Positions 24,901 through 32,855 of a stretch of 64,000 bases of DNA are shown here, one piece after another. A program made the translations under genes and the position numbers. The stretch comes from Pseudomonas sp. MIACH (GTDB lineage: Bacteria; Pseudomonadota; Gammaproteobacteria; Pseudomonadales; Pseudomonadaceae): contig NZ_LHVO01000015.1 of NCBI RefSeq assembly GCF_001269925.1, positions 124,001 through 188,000 on the forward strand, written 5' to 3'. Below the pieces are notes generated by a model, which saw nothing but the letters and a program-made list of their open reading frames with translations, was not told the origin of the DNA and did not search any database. How positions within the stretch are numbered: the first letter of the stretch is position 1; every line of letters begins with the position of its first letter.

Positions 24901-27900
24901 TATGGATACGCCTGCATTGTCTGTCTGAATTTCACTCAACGGGAATCGACGATGACGGTGGCTCGCCTTCTCGTGCCTGAAGATTGACTCAACCAATTGT
25001 TGAGCGCTGACTTCGGCCAGGTTGACTCGCAACGGCAATGTGTTCAGAAACAATCCGAGAAGGTGTTCTGCGTGCCGGATCTCTGGGCGTGCGTGGGTCA
25101 CAACACCTGTCAGCACGTCTCTCGTATTGCTCATTGACGCTATCGCCGAACAATGGGCAGCCAGGTAGAACGTCTTGATGGGCAGGTGAGAGCGTTTTGC
25201 CAGTTGCACCAATGCGTCATCAAGGGCGGGTTCAACAAAAAACCGGTACGAGAACATCCCGCTGTCCGCGCGCTCAAGGTGCGCCGCGAGTCCAATCGGC
25301 AGGATGTTGGTGGCGCCTTCCAGATGGCCCTTCCAGTAGGCTCGATGCTCGCTGCTATTTATTGCAGCGAGTTCGTCCTGAACAAACAGCGATGGGTTCG
25401 GTAAATCGTGGGTGGGATAACCCAGGGCTTCATCATTACCCCTCGCATAACAGAGGAGCAGTTCGCGAATCAGGTTCGCGACGCTACCGCCGTCAAGGAT
25501 TGCATGATGGAAACTGAGCACCAGGTCCAGAGGAGCGCCTGATTCGTTAATGAAAACGGCTACGTTGAACAGTGGCCCTGTGGCAAACGAATAGTTGTGC
25601 GCGGACCACGCCTGCATATGCTTGGCTATTTCCTGCTCATAGACGTTTGCCAGCGGCGTATTGACGGCCAGAACCTCGTTTACCGACAAGTCCTTGTGAA
25701 TAAGCTGAAGCGGGGTGGAGTATTCGCCGATGTTGAACGTTGTACGCAATGCCGGGTGGCGCTGGATTAAACCCTGCAGGGCTTCGCGGAACTTCTGTTC
25801 AGACCAGTCCATTTTCAGGGTGTAACGGAAAACGTCTTTGTAGACCCGGCTTTGTTCTTGCTCTCGGCTATGGAAGAGGAGCCCCAGTTGCAGTTGTGAA
25901 ATCGGATAGGCGTCTACGGCCAATTCTGCAAGGCGCTTGCGCTCATTGTCAGTCACCAGCTCAAACGCACTCAGTGCCGCCTTGGGCAGGGCCACGTTGT
26001 CTGCGGTAAGTTCCAGGAAGCGCCCCAGTTCTTGAACCGTGGTGTGGTCACTCAGGTCGGACAAGTTGGCGTCATATCCGTGCTTCTCTAATTCCGAGCG
26101 CACCTTCAGCATCAGGATTGAGTCGCCTCCGATGGAATAGAAATCGTCCTCTGCAATAATGTCCCGCTGACCGAGAATGCCGCCCCAGATATCGCTGACC
26201 AGGCGCTCTGTCACACTCAACTCGGCTTTTGGTGCGGCAGTTTGAGTGGTATTGGCCATCGCTAATGCTTGGCCACGGTCGAACTTTCCATTGGGGGTGA
26301 GTGGGATATGGTCAAGGGCTACGAACCGGGAAGGAAGCATGAACGCCGGGAGCGCGTTAGCCATTTGCTCACGCAATGAGCGCTCGGTTTGTGGAATGCG
26401 ACTGACAAACAGTGCCACCAAATGGTTGCCTCGCTTATCGTCCTGCTCAACGACGACTTCGGCATTCAAAATGTTTGGCAGATTGAGCAGCGTATTCTTG
26501 ATTTCGCCCAATTCAATACGGTTTCCGCGGATCTTTACCTGGCCGTCCATTCTTCCCATATAAAGGATAGAACCATCCTTTGCCCACGCGGCGAGATCTC
26601 CGGTTCGGTACCAGCGACGCCCATCCTCCGGATCGGTAATGAAGCGTTCCGCCGTAAGGTCCGGGCGATTCAGGTAGCCTCTTGCCAACTGGACGCCGCC
26701 GATTTGCAGTTCTCCAGGTACGTTGACGAGCTGCCTGACACCATGTTGGGAGACGATACGTATTGACGTGTTGTTGATGGGGTAACCAATCGGCACTTCA
26801 TCAATGTCCGAGTGGCCCAGCAGGTCCAGCTCATACCAGGTGACATCTACGGTCGCCTCGGTCGGACCATATAAGTTGATCAACCTGGGCGGCTGGGTAT
26901 CGCCAGTGAACAGTTTGCGGAATTTATTCACGACGGCAGGGGAGAGCGCTTCGCCGCTGGTAAACAGGCAGCGCAGGCTCTGTACGCTGAGCAGTTGTTC
27001 TCGATCGTCTGCCAGCGCCTGGATGTAGGGTTCAAACATCGAAGGAACGAAATGGGCCACCGTGACCTTGTGATCGCTGATAGCTTTAATCAGCGCGCGA
27101 GGATCTCGCTGAGCCCCTTGCTCCAACAGGGCCACCGACGCCCCCGTCAGACTCCACCAAAAAAGCTCCCACACCGAAACATCGAACGAGATAGGGGTTT
27201 TTTGCAGGATCACATCGTTACTGGCGAGCGGATGAATCTCTTGCATCCACTCCAGGCGATTGATGACCGAGTGATGTTCAATCACGACGCCTTTCGGTCT
27301 GCCGGTCGAGCCCGACGTATAGATGATATAGGCGGGATCCTGGGGGCGAGCCTTGCTGACATAATTGACTTCGCGCGCCAGCTCCAAGAGGAGTACGTCG
27401 AGGTCGAACCTGCGCGGATCATCACTGCTCATGACCTGAGGCAGGTTGGTGATCACCCGTTTCGCGTTGCTATCCTCAAGCATGTACTGAATACGGTCTG
27501 CGGGATATTCGCTATCGATTGGCAGGTAAGCCGCACCCGTTTTCAGTACGGCGAAGATCGCTGCCATGAGCTGTGGCGACCTGACCATTGATACCGCTAC
27601 AACGTCACCCGGGCCTACGCCTTGGTTTTCCAGCTCTGTGGCGATCGCCGAGGACCAATTGTCCAATTCGGCATAGGTGAAGGTTGCATGGTCGTGGTCA
27701 CGCAACGCTATGTTGTAGGGGGTTCGTGCTGCCTGCGCTCGAAAAAGCGATATGACGGTGTCTTTTTCACTGTAAGACTTGGTGGGGCCTTCTTCGAAGG
27801 CCCGGAGTGTTTCAGCCTGCTCATAAGTCAGCAGGCTGACCTGGTCCAACGGCTTGTCCAGTTGGGGCAGGAAGCCATCCACCAACTGAAGGAACGCGTC

Positions 27901-29124
27901 GAGAAACACTGATGCGTGGCACTCGGAATCGAACGCCGCGCTGTTGAGGCAAATTTCCCCACATACGTCGGCGTTTTTTCCGTAGGTATGCAAGTGAATG
28001 GCCACCGCGTCTTGTGCGTGAACGTGGGCGGTGCTTCTGTGAGTCGACGACGGCACACCTTGATCAGACTGCGGGTAGCGCAGGTATGAAACCGTCGCAT
28101 CGAACAGTTGTCGGTTGTGGCCAGAACGCGCGATTTCAGAGACCAGTTGCCCAAAGGGAATGGACTCTCTTTCCTTGATAAAGCTGACCTGTCGCTTGAG
28201 TGAAACCGCAACGTCTCGAAGCGTGTGAGCGTGGCTGACTTGAACGCTGACGGGAAGCGTGTTGGCTCTTTGGGTGACGGCGGTGATGTCAGCTTCGCCT
28301 CGATTGAGGAAGGGCACCCCAAGCAAAAAATGCTCGGCGCCATACTGGCATGACAGCAATACCGCCAATGAGGCGGAAACGGTCATGAAGGGCGTCATGC
28401 CGATATCCAGGGCGCGCTGAACGTCTTCAGCCGAAATCGTGAATGTACGACGATAGCGTTGGGATGAGGAGAGCGTCGGACCGGACTTCGAAAAAAGTAT
28501 GGGGTTCACATCCTTGACTGTGCCAGCTACCTCAAGGATTGCCTGATGAAGCGCTGCACTGTGCAGGGAAGGAGTCTTTGCGGCGTGGTGCTCAACGTAA
28601 TCGTGAAGGCTCGATTGAGGAAGTGCTTCCCTTCCTTCGAAAACGTTCAAAATCTTTCTGGACAGCACGTCCAATGCCCAGCTGTCGACCACGATGTGAT
28701 GGCCTCGAATCATGAGCATCACTGAAGTCCCCACCTGCCCGATAGCTGCCTCAATCAGCGGAGCACGGGCAAGATTCCATGAGTGGCGGGACCATTCTTC
28801 GTAAAAAGCCGCCGAGCCGGATTCGTCGGTGAACTCAAATAGCTCTGCGACGATCTTGCTCGATGTTTGTCGTACCGTCGGATGGCCGTCGTTGTCATGG
28901 TACGTCTTGAAGCAAGCGGGCTCAGATCGCAGAACGTTCTCAGCGACGAATTTCAACCTTTCCACGTCGACCGATCCTGGCAGGCAAACGCACAAAGCCA
29001 CGGTGAACTGGTGGCTGTGAGGGGCTTTTTGCGATTCAAACCAGATATCACGCTCAAACGGATTCAGCAGCTGAGCTGTGTGCGAGGCGGATTGTTTTTC
29101 GTCTACGGCGCTGGCGCTGTTCAT
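21952..29124 (-). CDS. Bimodular NRPS, C-A(Ser)-T-C-A(Pro-like)-T-TE
   Basis: This 2,390-residue synthetase has seven domains in order. C1 (1-430) has HHIVVDSW at 142-149 and is placed to acylate the first residue. A1 (455-960) reads D648 V649 W652 H691 F721 S723 L751 V759 D760 K947 = DVWHFSLVDK, the serine code of EntF. T1 has GGDS (Ser1002). C2 (1070-1490) has HHAILDG (1206-1212). A2 (1515-2015) reads D1708 V1709 Q1712 F1751 G1778 S1780 Q1805 V1813 V1814 K2008; the DVQ...VVK frame is proline-like. T2 has GATS (Ser2064). TE (2120-2390) has GWSYGG (Ser2194), Asp2221 and His2369. Acyl-Ser-Pro on a C-terminal TE is the set-up of bacterial pyrrolizidine and brabantamide synthetases. AGGGAG precedes the start. 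Confidence 0.9.
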   Translation of the reverse strand: MNSASAVDEKQSASHTAQLLNPFERDIWFESQKAPHSHQFTVALCVCLPGSVDVERLKFVAENVLRSEPACFKTYHDNDGHPTVRQTSSKIVAELFEFTDESGSAAFYEEWSRHSWNLARAPLIEAAIGQVGTSVMLMIRGHHIVVDSWALDVLSRKILNVFEGREALPQSSLHDYVEHHAAKTPSLHSAALHQAILEVAGTVKDVNPILFSKSGPTLSSSQRYRRTFTISAEDVQRALDIGMTPFMTVSASLAVLLSCQYGAEHFLLGVPFLNRGEADITAVTQRANTLPVSVQVSHAHTLRDVAVSLKRQVSFIKERESIPFGQLVSEIARSGHNRQLFDATVSYLRYPQSDQGVPSSTHRSTAHVHAQDAVAIHLHTYGKNADVCGEICLNSAAFDSECHASVFLDAFLQLVDGFLPQLDKPLDQVSLLTYEQAETLRAFEEGPTKSYSEKDTVISLFRAQAARTPYNIALRDHDHATFTYAELDNWSSAIATELENQGVGPGDVVAVSMVRSPQLMAAIFAVLKTGAAYLPIDSEYPADRIQYMLEDSNAKRVITNLPQVMSSDDPRRFDLDVLLLELAREVNYVSKARPQDPAYIIYTSGSTGRPKGVVIEHHSVINRLEWMQEIHPLASNDVILQKTPISFDVSVWELFWWSLTGASVALLEQGAQRDPRALIKAISDHKVTVAHFVPSMFEPYIQALADDREQLLSVQSLRCLFTSGEALSPAVVNKFRKLFTGDTQPPRLINLYGPTEATVDVTWYELDLLGHSDIDEVPIGYPINNTSIRIVSQHGVRQLVNVPGELQIGGVQLARGYLNRPDLTAERFITDPEDGRRWYRTGDLAAWAKDGSILYMGRMDGQVKIRGNRIELGEIKNTLLNLPNILNAEVVVEQDDKRGNHLVALFVSRIPQTERSLREQMANALPAFMLPSRFVALDHIPLTPNGKFDRGQALAMANTTQTAAPKAELSVTERLVSDIWGGILGQRDIIAEDDFYSIGGDSILMLKVRSELEKHGYDANLSDLSDHTTVQELGRFLELTADNVALPKAALSAFELVTDNERKRLAELAVDAYPISQLQLGLLFHSREQEQSRVYKDVFRYTLKMDWSEQKFREALQGLIQRHPALRTTFNIGEYSTPLQLIHKDLSVNEVLAVNTPLANVYEQEIAKHMQAWSAHNYSFATGPLFNVAVFINESGAPLDLVLSFHHAILDGGSVANLIRELLLCYARGNDEALGYPTHDLPNPSLFVQDELAAINSSEHRAYWKGHLEGATNILPIGLAAHLERADSGMFSYRFFVEPALDDALVQLAKRSHLPIKTFYLAAHCSAIASMSNTRDVLTGVVTHARPEIRHAEHLLGLFLNTLPLRVNLAEVSAQQLVESIFRHEKASHRHRRFPLSEIQTDNAGVSISTAFNYIHFHVLEEVAAQTGIEIAAFDPQEETSFALLVNVMREFSGAEVAIRVDMDGAIYAREQGEVFARLFNDALKRLAFQPHAEALFRSPIAQSGYLASGPARDAFIPVPAQILQAVRHQQQAVAVTYEDAQWTYAQLWDTAGRIASLLSSKGVQRQDVVGLALPRSFEQIATALATLRSGAICLPIDVSYPAARIELILKIAAPKVVVTRSCVNELPDSTVRLDLTNDLLQTVEAACSDVAVESTDNAYILFTSGSTGTPKGVAMPHRGLANLVGWQNKSASGAVGSTLQYAPLSFDVSFQEIFSTLSAGSTLHLISEEERRDPSALLRFMDRKCVERVFMPYIALQQLAEAAVALDLFPGSLRVVGSSGEQLRVTQEIRALMRHLRGGILENQYGPTETHVVTRYSMSGNPDYFPALPPIGSEIDGVGILILDDAANVIPDGVPGEICVYGDALASGYYKAPEETDKKFIRHDHVPGKLFYRTGDVGIKCADGTVISLGRNDNQVKVRGYRIELSEIELKVLSFFETRNEHIDVAVIAKPRDEHDAYLVAYLTGSGSQDEAVLSQLKHYLSEELPTYMLPTHMAWIAQMPTTPSGKRDDAALRTLNVQLGNAVNYREPSGEYEMKLCQLAAELLKTPKIYPQQSIFDCGATSLTAMRLVVLVEKLYGINVPLSSFVSAPTMEKLSVLIQKGGGAFTFDPLVPLRETGQRTPLFLVHPMGGNILSYLRMLPHLPAEQPLYALQASGVDAGSEPIPSVEAQARLYIEAMRRIQPEGPYVIGGWSYGGFIAFEIAQQLIRAGERVANVLILDTMALSSHAQGKASDDALLSWFFWELLWTSRGSELPVQIVPDHIATLQERFDFITDHAISIGAIPAGSTKAVMQRLFEVYRTNWEAATQYNYEAKCPELDITLIRAIEPLPPILRDMHDTIRSEYNDPLNGWAGKTSGMIKLIEVDGDHLTIMEEPFVGALVTAILEEIK

Positions 29125-29175
29125 CGCGATCTAACTCCCTTTAGATGATTTACGCGGCAGTAAGCGGAGAGGCAG

Positions 29176-29191
29176 CTGACACGATTGTCAG
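29176..29191. promoter_or_regulatory. Palindrome of lux-box form before the NRPS gene
   Basis: CTGACACGATTGTCAG is a perfect six-base-arm palindrome. It also fits the CT-N12-AG form of LuxR-type (las/rhl-like) boxes. The centre is 59 bases upstream of the NRPS start, where a class II activator would sit. A TetR operator is the alternative. Confidence 0.5.
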
Positions 29192-29242
29192 AGTTGTCTT
29201 ACATCCGCTTCTGCCAAATGAGAAGGCGGGTGAATAATGTCG

Positions 29243-29263
29243 TTGACTGACAAAATAAGTCAA
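29243..29263. promoter_or_regulatory. Inverted repeat in the NRPS/TetR divergent region
   Basis: TTGACT and AGTCAA are separated by nine bases. The spacing and place suit an operator for the divergent TetR protein or part of a promoter (TTGACT is close to a -35 element). Confidence 0.45.
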
Positions 29264-29294
29264 TAGGCATATTTCTTGTTGTGTATTTTATTAA

Positions 29295-29306
29295 AATTGC
29301 GCAATT
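29295..29306. promoter_or_regulatory. Twelve-base palindrome before the TetR 2 gene
   Basis: AATTGCGCAATT is a perfect palindrome 65 bases upstream of the TetR start, in an AT-rich stretch that probably contains the TetR promoter. Autoregulation is plausible. Confidence 0.42.
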
Positions 29307-29370
29307 GTCATTTGATGGTAATAATGTTTGGTCGGGTACCGTGAGTTGACCTAATCGAGGAAACAGACGC

Positions 29371-30006
29371 GTGGCGGAAAAAGAAGAGGTAGGCAGGCGT
29401 GAGCGCAAGAAGCTCATGTTGCGCGATGCCCTTATTTCAGCGGCTTATGAGCTTTTCGCTGAGAAGGGATTTGATGAAACGCGAGTCGAGGACATCACCG
29501 AAAAAGTGGATGTCTCCGCTCGTACATTTTTTCGATATTTCTCCTGCAAGGAGGATGTCGTTCTGGATTATCAAGAAGCGGAGCATCAGGAGTTCATCGC
29601 TGCGCTTGCTGAGCGTCCTCCCCACGAACCTGTTGTGACGGCCTTGAGGCATGCCGCTGTGGATGTCGTCAGGAGTTGTGAGAAGGGATCGTATGGTTTT
29701 GATGCGGATCGTTTCATGACGCTTCAGGAACTGTTGAGAAGTCACCCTCTGATTCGTGCAAAAACTCTGCAAAATGGGGTAAATCGTCGAGATTCGATTG
29801 TTGCCCTTATCGCCGGGAGAATGGGGGTGAATGCAGAGAATGACATTCGTCCGAGTGTCGTCGCATGGGCGTTGGACTACGCCCATACAGCGGCTCATGA
29901 CCTCTGGAAAAAAAGATCCTCCTCTGCGCTCTACTCGGATGTGCTTGATGAGATTTTTGTCATCGTTGAGGAGGGGTTCAACTTTCCTGCTCTTCAAGTC
30001 AGATGA
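29371..30006 (+). CDS. TetR-family regulator 2, divergent from the NRPS
   Basis: The 211-residue protein carries the TetR helix-turn-helix at about residues 25-70: YELFAEKGFDETRVEDITEKVDVSARTFFRYFSCKEDVVLDY. The C-terminal domain is mostly helical and not assigned. It starts with GTG after CGAGGAAAC. The gene diverges from the NRPS across a 246-base palindrome-rich region, a normal arrangement for a regulator that controls both itself and the biosynthetic operon. Whether it represses or activates is unknown. Confidence 0.85.
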   Translation: MAEKEEVGRRERKKLMLRDALISAAYELFAEKGFDETRVEDITEKVDVSARTFFRYFSCKEDVVLDYQEAEHQEFIAALAERPPHEPVVTALRHAAVDVVRSCEKGSYGFDADRFMTLQELLRSHPLIRAKTLQNGVNRRDSIVALIAGRMGVNAENDIRPSVVAWALDYAHTAAHDLWKKRSSSALYSDVLDEIFVIVEEGFNFPALQVR

Positions 30007-30312
30007 TTTGCCCTGATTGAGAGGGCGCTTCAATCGTTCGCCGGGCTAGAGTTGAGTTCAAATCATTGCCAGCCTTGGCGGGCGGGTTTCACGGTTGGTC
30101 ACCTGGAATCGGACCTTGCCTTGGCCCACTCTGAAAAGATTGGGCTTTTTCATGCCTGAACAATACCCCCGCATGTGCCCCCGCTCGCGTTCTCCCTTTG
30201 ATTCTCGCTCCTCTGCAAACAGAAAATTCGATGTTAATCATCGGATTTTTACGGTTTTTCCATACTGACCAATGACGATAATCGTGGCTTCCAAACGGGG
30301 GGGTAATTGCTG
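30007..30312. other. Intergenic region, right edge of the island
   Basis: No gene is supported. The stretch has C-rich runs near 30,165-30,190 (CCCCCGCATGTGCCCCCGC) and a short reverse-strand ORF (31 codons). No att core, tRNA end or integrase fragment could be identified. Confidence 0.4.
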
Positions 30313-30861
30313 ATGTCGAACGCACAAAGCTATACAGCTACCGCGAAGTGGTTGCACTGGGGCATGGGGCTGATCTGGATTGTCGCTTGGCTGGTCGGGA
30401 TCGTGGCGGTTCATTGGCGTGATGAGTTCAACCCTCAGCACCAGTTGACGTTTCTCCATAAGGCGATGGCCAGCGTGCTTCTTTTTCTTATCGTCCTGCG
30501 TATCGGCTGGCGTCTGACGCATGCTGCCCCCGCAATGCCCGCGACGATGAGTCCGCTGATGAAACGGGGGGCTTTCGCTGGCCATCTGTTGCTGTACTGC
30601 ATCGCGCTGGTGGGGTTGCCGATGTCGGGCTGGTATTGGAGTTCGGTCGCAGATAAACCCATCCTGGTCGCTGGTTTGTTCCTGCTGCCAACGCTCGTCG
30701 AGCCTGATCAAAGCCTGTACGACCTGGCAAAGTCGATTCACACCTACACCGCCTGGCTATGCGGAGCACTGGTGGGTGGGCATATGGTCGTTGCGTTGAA
30801 GCATCACTTCATTGACAAAGATCGGGTTCTCGCCGGCATGCTGCCCGGCCGTGGTGACTGA
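30313..30861 (+). CDS. Cytochrome b561 family protein
   Basis: The 182-residue membrane protein is a dihaem cytochrome b561. It has four hydrophobic helices and the usual histidines: KWLHWGMGL in helix 1, FLHKAMASVLL in helix 2, IHTYTAWLCGALVGGHMVVALKHHF in helix 4. It probably carries electrons between the quinone pool and a periplasmic or superoxide-linked partner. The ATG at 30313 is preferred over an upstream TTG. It has no partner gene next to it, so the electron acceptor is not known. Confidence 0.85.
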   Translation: MSNAQSYTATAKWLHWGMGLIWIVAWLVGIVAVHWRDEFNPQHQLTFLHKAMASVLLFLIVLRIGWRLTHAAPAMPATMSPLMKRGAFAGHLLLYCIALVGLPMSGWYWSSVADKPILVAGLFLLPTLVEPDQSLYDLAKSIHTYTAWLCGALVGGHMVVALKHHFIDKDRVLAGMLPGRGD

Positions 30862-30918
30862 CCGTCCAGGTTCATCGCAGCGTTTGATCGTGCAGGTTCC
30901 GGAACGGCTCGAGCGACG

Positions 30919-31737
30919 TCAGCGGAGCATTGTCTCCACGTCCCCGAGCGTCACACGCGGGATCACGCTCTGCGGAATTTTTGAAGTATCAGATAAGTTG
31001 TAAACCATGAAGTCATCGCCCATGACTTTTTTGGACATCAACTCGAACGATGGAAGTATGCGGGTGTAATAGTGTTGGTCGAGCCCGCAGGGCGAGTTTA
31101 CGGCGTCCATCGTTTCGTAAAAGCGCCCCGACTTTTCGTCCAGGTCCACGCCGACCAGGAAAACCTTGGAAAACCCGACGTGGAATGCCAGCTGTATGGC
31201 CAGATAGGCCACGGTTCGAGCATCAAAAAAACCTGCGCTCATGTCCTTGCTGAAGCCGATGGGTCTTTTCCGGAGGGGCAGCAAGGAATGCTCCACGACC
31301 AATGCGTCACGTCTCCCCAGCACAGCCTCAAGCCAGCTCGGTTTTTCGGCCTTGGATAACGGGTAGAGCTGCCCGCTGGGGCGAACGCGAGACGATTGCG
31401 CATGATCTTCCCACAGCGCCACCCTCTGGCTGACGGCCATCGCATAGTCGAATAAGGCGGGCTGCTGTTGGGAGAAACTTCTGTCAGAACAGGCATAAAA
31501 ATAGGGTTTGACGTCGGTGTTCATGAACAGCGAAATCGCGCCATTCATGGTGATCATGGGCACGTGCGCAAACGTTTCGAGGGGAAACGATCTGGCTGAC
31601 AGGCCGGAAGCAATGATAAAAACCGCGCCTGATTCGATACCCCGACAGCCAGCAAAATCGTGCAGGGGCAGCGGGCACCATGGCCCGGACGTATGGTCAT
31701 TGGCAGGCGTGGACTCAAGGCGCGACAGCTGTTTCAT
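30919..31737 (-). CDS. LPS core biosynthesis-like protein
   Basis: The likely product is 272 residues from the ATG at 31737; the in-frame reading to 31983 adds a low-complexity N-terminus without a ribosome site. It resembles proteins annotated in Pseudomonas as lipopolysaccharide core biosynthesis proteins. Visible are GAVFIIASGLSARSFPLETFAHVPMITMNGAI, FYACSDRSF and FSKDMSAGFFDARTVAYLAIQLAFHVGFSKVFLVGVDLD, an arrangement that suggests an alpha/beta fold of the MptE or sialyltransferase type. The enzymatic role is uncertain. It converges with the b561 gene and is separated from the next gene by 385 bases. Confidence 0.55.
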   Translation of the reverse strand: MKQLSRLESTPANDHTSGPWCPLPLHDFAGCRGIESGAVFIIASGLSARSFPLETFAHVPMITMNGAISLFMNTDVKPYFYACSDRSFSQQQPALFDYAMAVSQRVALWEDHAQSSRVRPSGQLYPLSKAEKPSWLEAVLGRRDALVVEHSLLPLRKRPIGFSKDMSAGFFDARTVAYLAIQLAFHVGFSKVFLVGVDLDEKSGRFYETMDAVNSPCGLDQHYYTRILPSFELMSKKVMGDDFMVYNLSDTSKIPQSVIPRVTLGDVETMLR

Positions 31738-32122
31738 TCGGCCTGCACCAGACAGTGAGTTTGAGGTAGGTGTATCACCAATATGAACACTGTTGATGGG
31801 GGCGGCGCATGAAGAATAATTTATAAGCCTGTTCTCACCCCCCAACCCTCTGCGCCATGCAGAGCTGAATCTTGTCCATGTTCTCAAGTGGGTGAATCGC
31901 CCACAGCTAATTCGTTTCCGCGTGTTACTTCCGCCCACCCATGGGGCATTTCCTGCGCTATTTGGTAGCAAGTTCCGGCGCAACAGGGTTCACGTCCCCG
32001 TCAGCTTTTTTCTTCTATTTCATCTGAATCAATCCCTTAGCCCGCATCTCGATCACTTGGCACGCATCCTGCTTTTTTGTATCCGTGGATAATTGGATAC
32101 AAAAATTCAAAAGGTGCTGCCG
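31738..32122. other. Intergenic region between the LPS-like gene and the GntR gene
   Basis: Nothing coding is supported. The only clear structure is the long inverted repeat at 32074-32105, next to the GntR start. Confidence 0.5.
32074..32105. promoter_or_regulatory. GntR operator-like inverted repeat
   Basis: TTTTTGTATCC and GGATACAAAAA are perfect eleven-base arms with a ten-base spacer. They lie 18 to 49 bases before the GntR start, overlapping its likely promoter. GTATCC/GGATAC-type palindromes suit FCD-class GntR proteins, so autoregulation is likely. Confidence 0.6.
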
Positions 32123-32791
32123 ATGCAATTTGCCCCCGCTTACGTTGACCGCCAGCCCCTCACCGCAGAGGAGGAGGCCTACAACTTTCTCCTCGATGCT
32201 ATTTGCGGCGGCCGCTACCGCAAGGGCGACCGCCTGATCGCCGAAGACATCGCCACCGAGATCGGCATGAGCCGCATGCCGGTGCGCGAGGCGTTTCGCC
32301 GCCTGGATGCCCAGGGCCTGGTGACCCTGCGCCCCAACCGTGGCGCTATCGTCAGCGGCCTGGATATCGACGAACTGCACGAGGTTTTCGAAATGCGCAG
32401 CGCGCTCGAAGGCCTGGCGGTGCGCGTCGCCGTCGGCCGTATCGGCGAGCGTCAACTGGCGGCGCTGGAACGCATGCTCGACGCGATGGACGACTACCGC
32501 GACGAGAGTGCCGCCTGGGTCAGCCGGCACCGCGCGTTCCATGAATACCTGTGCAGCCTCAGCGGCCGCCCACGCTTGATGAAGCAGATTTCGGCGCTGT
32601 ACTCGCTGGTCGAGGCGCCCATGCGCTTGTGGTTGCAGCACGGCGAAAAGCCCCTCAGCGCCCGCCAGGAACACGCCGTGATCCTCGATGCGATTCGCGC
32701 CGGTGACGCCGCCCGCGCCGAAGCCGTGGTGCGCGAACACATCGAAGGCACCGTGCCGGCACTGATCCAGTTCCTGCAAACCGAAAAATAA
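32123..32791 (+). CDS. GntR-family regulator (FCD class)
   Basis: The 222-residue protein has an N-terminal winged helix (ITEIGMSRMPVREAFRRLDAQGLVTLRPNRGAIVSGL is the typical recognition segment, at about residues 40-75) and an FCD domain after residue 85 with the conserved histidines and acids for a metal-ligand site (ExRxALEGLA, HRAFHEYL, HAVILDAI). The ATG at 32123 follows AAGGTG. It sits 64 bases before the ABC transporter operon and probably represses it until an amino acid or gamma-glutamyl compound binds. Its own operator-like repeat lies upstream. Confidence 0.85.
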   Translation: MQFAPAYVDRQPLTAEEEAYNFLLDAICGGRYRKGDRLIAEDIATEIGMSRMPVREAFRRLDAQGLVTLRPNRGAIVSGLDIDELHEVFEMRSALEGLAVRVAVGRIGERQLAALERMLDAMDDYRDESAAWVSRHRAFHEYLCSLSGRPRLMKQISALYSLVEAPMRLWLQHGEKPLSARQEHAVILDAIRAGDAARAEAVVREHIEGTVPALIQFLQTEK

Positions 32792-32855
32792 GAAAAACCT
32801 GCTGTGTTTTGACTTTAGTCCTGCCCCGTTATTCAACGAACTGGAGTGTCTGGTC

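Noticed and set aside
30110..30240. Possible integrase or att remnant in the gap before the b561 gene
   Set aside because: Only a 31-codon reading and C-rich runs were seen. No tyrosine-recombinase motif or repeat with the left edge could be matched by eye.
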